A DNA stretch of 64,000 bases from Mactromeris polynyma. Lineage: Eukaryota > Mollusca > Bivalvia > Venerida > Mactridae. The notes beneath the pieces are model-generated. The model ran no database searches. It was not told the DNA's origin and saw only the letters and a list, made by a program, of their open reading frames with translations. Position numbers and translations under genes: made by a program. Each line of letters starts with the position of its first letter. Within the stretch, counting starts at the first letter, position 1. This document shows positions 63,262 to 64,000 of this stretch, in pieces. The stretch covers positions 25,610,619-25,674,618 of the forward strand of contig JASFXZ010000001.1 in the NCBI GenBank assembly GCA_032209605.1, given 5' to 3'.

Positions 63262-64000
63262 GGTAAATGAGAACTCTAGAAGGAATAAAGGGCCAGAATT
63301 CGTGACAATCCCCTGTGGTTGTGCATCACTTACGCTTAGTTTGCTTGCACTTATATAAGCCTACGTGTACGAGAATGATAATTGAACAGGACTTCTCGGT
63401 CTTCTTTAAATGAAATTAAATGTTTTCTTTTTTTTCCACAAAATCGATAGAATCTACATGTTGCTGAATCGTATCAGAATCGGTGGGAAATAGTAATGAG
63501 TCCACCTATCTCAAATTTTAGTTGGGTAGATTTACAAGGCCGCATTAATATTAAGTGTAACAGGAGTATGGAACACCAAATCTACATAAATTCAAATATT
63601 TGAAGAGCTCTTGAAATAATTGATTTGAAGAGGTATCTGATTATTTGTTGCTACATGGATATGTAAACCATGATTTTTATGTCCGTGGTTGCAATCACTA
63701 TATAATTATTGCTAGCAACAACTCATTTGTTGGTCTCACCAATTAAATTCGAGTTCTTCAAATCAACGGAATTAATGAGGACAACTGAGTATTTGTAGAT
63801 AGCCCCAATTTTAGCAAGTCCGTACTTATCTGTAACCGATTTGAAGATAGCTTTAATTATATTAAAGAGCTCTTTAATTCAAGTGTCAGCTTCATTTAGA
63901 GGTCTCTAATTTATTGGAGAGAGGTCTAATTAAATTGAAGAGCTCTTTAATTGAGTTGATTTGGAGATGTCTTCAATTGAATTGTAGAGCTCTCCAAATA
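63262..64000. repeat. Inverted copy of a TIR-gene 5' flank
   Basis: Reading backwards, it follows about 46930 down to 46470 in unit II, including AACTCTAGAAGGAATAAAGG, AATCGATAGAATCTACATG and the AAGAGCTC words, with high similarity and some insertions near 63600-63830. In unit II this flank lies directly upstream of the TIR ATG. Confidence 0.85.

Larger units (their letters stand above)
48934..64000. repeat. Unit III of the tandem segmental triplication (right end outside window)
   Basis: Sequence from 48934 matches unit I from about 21173. It holds the 3' block (51230-58949), TIR-gene exons 2-4 (59690-62340), and, after about 63260, an inverted copy of a TIR gene 5' flank. Confidence 0.85.

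Overview
The window is animal nuclear DNA: AT-rich, with small exons split by GT-AG introns, many short dispersed repeats and long minisatellites. A lineage-specific tandem expansion of TIR-domain genes, plus short repeats with 'gaccttgacc'-type cores, points to a lophotrochozoan and most likely a bivalve mollusc. I cannot name the species.

Left part (1-20.1 kb), four ordinary genes. (1) The 3' half of a plus-strand gene, five small phase-0 exons between 145 and 2925, resembles the C-terminal DUF4211 domain of CCDC82-type proteins. (2) A DHHC palmitoyltransferase lies on the minus strand (9527-10582). (3) A single-exon KCTD/BTB-T1 protein lies on the plus strand (12971-13735). (4) A three-exon, minus-strand, type I cysteine-rich membrane protein has an acidic tail (17019-20108). 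Between them are MITEs, tRNA-derived SINE heads and tandem repeats.

Right part (21.2-64 kb), a tandem segmental triplication. Unit I is about 21.17-38.3 kb, unit II about 38.4-47.5 kb, and unit III runs from about 48.93 kb past the window end. Each unit carries, on the minus strand, a small immune-type gene: an N-terminal TIR exon (463 nt), two linker exons (51 and 125 nt), and an exon with two transmembrane segments. Further downstream is a conserved block of four small exons (115, 89, 66 and 165 nt). The two-TM exon ends in a stop, but a GTGCGT just before that stop would join the block in phase. Each gene may therefore encode a TIR-2TM protein of about 320 aa, a longer protein of about 462 aa with an extra C-terminal helical domain, or both. 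Unit III has lost contact with its TIR exon: the sequence upstream of its exon 2 is an inverted copy of the TIR gene 5' flank.

The units differ by transposon insertions, for which the sister units serve as empty sites. One is a fold-back MITE family whose three complete copies are each flanked by a perfect 6-bp duplication. The same intronic minisatellite is about 0.4, 0.1 and 2.5 kb long in units I, II and III. Its long ORFs are artefacts. No rRNA, CRISPR array, intact tRNA gene or autonomous transposase gene was seen.
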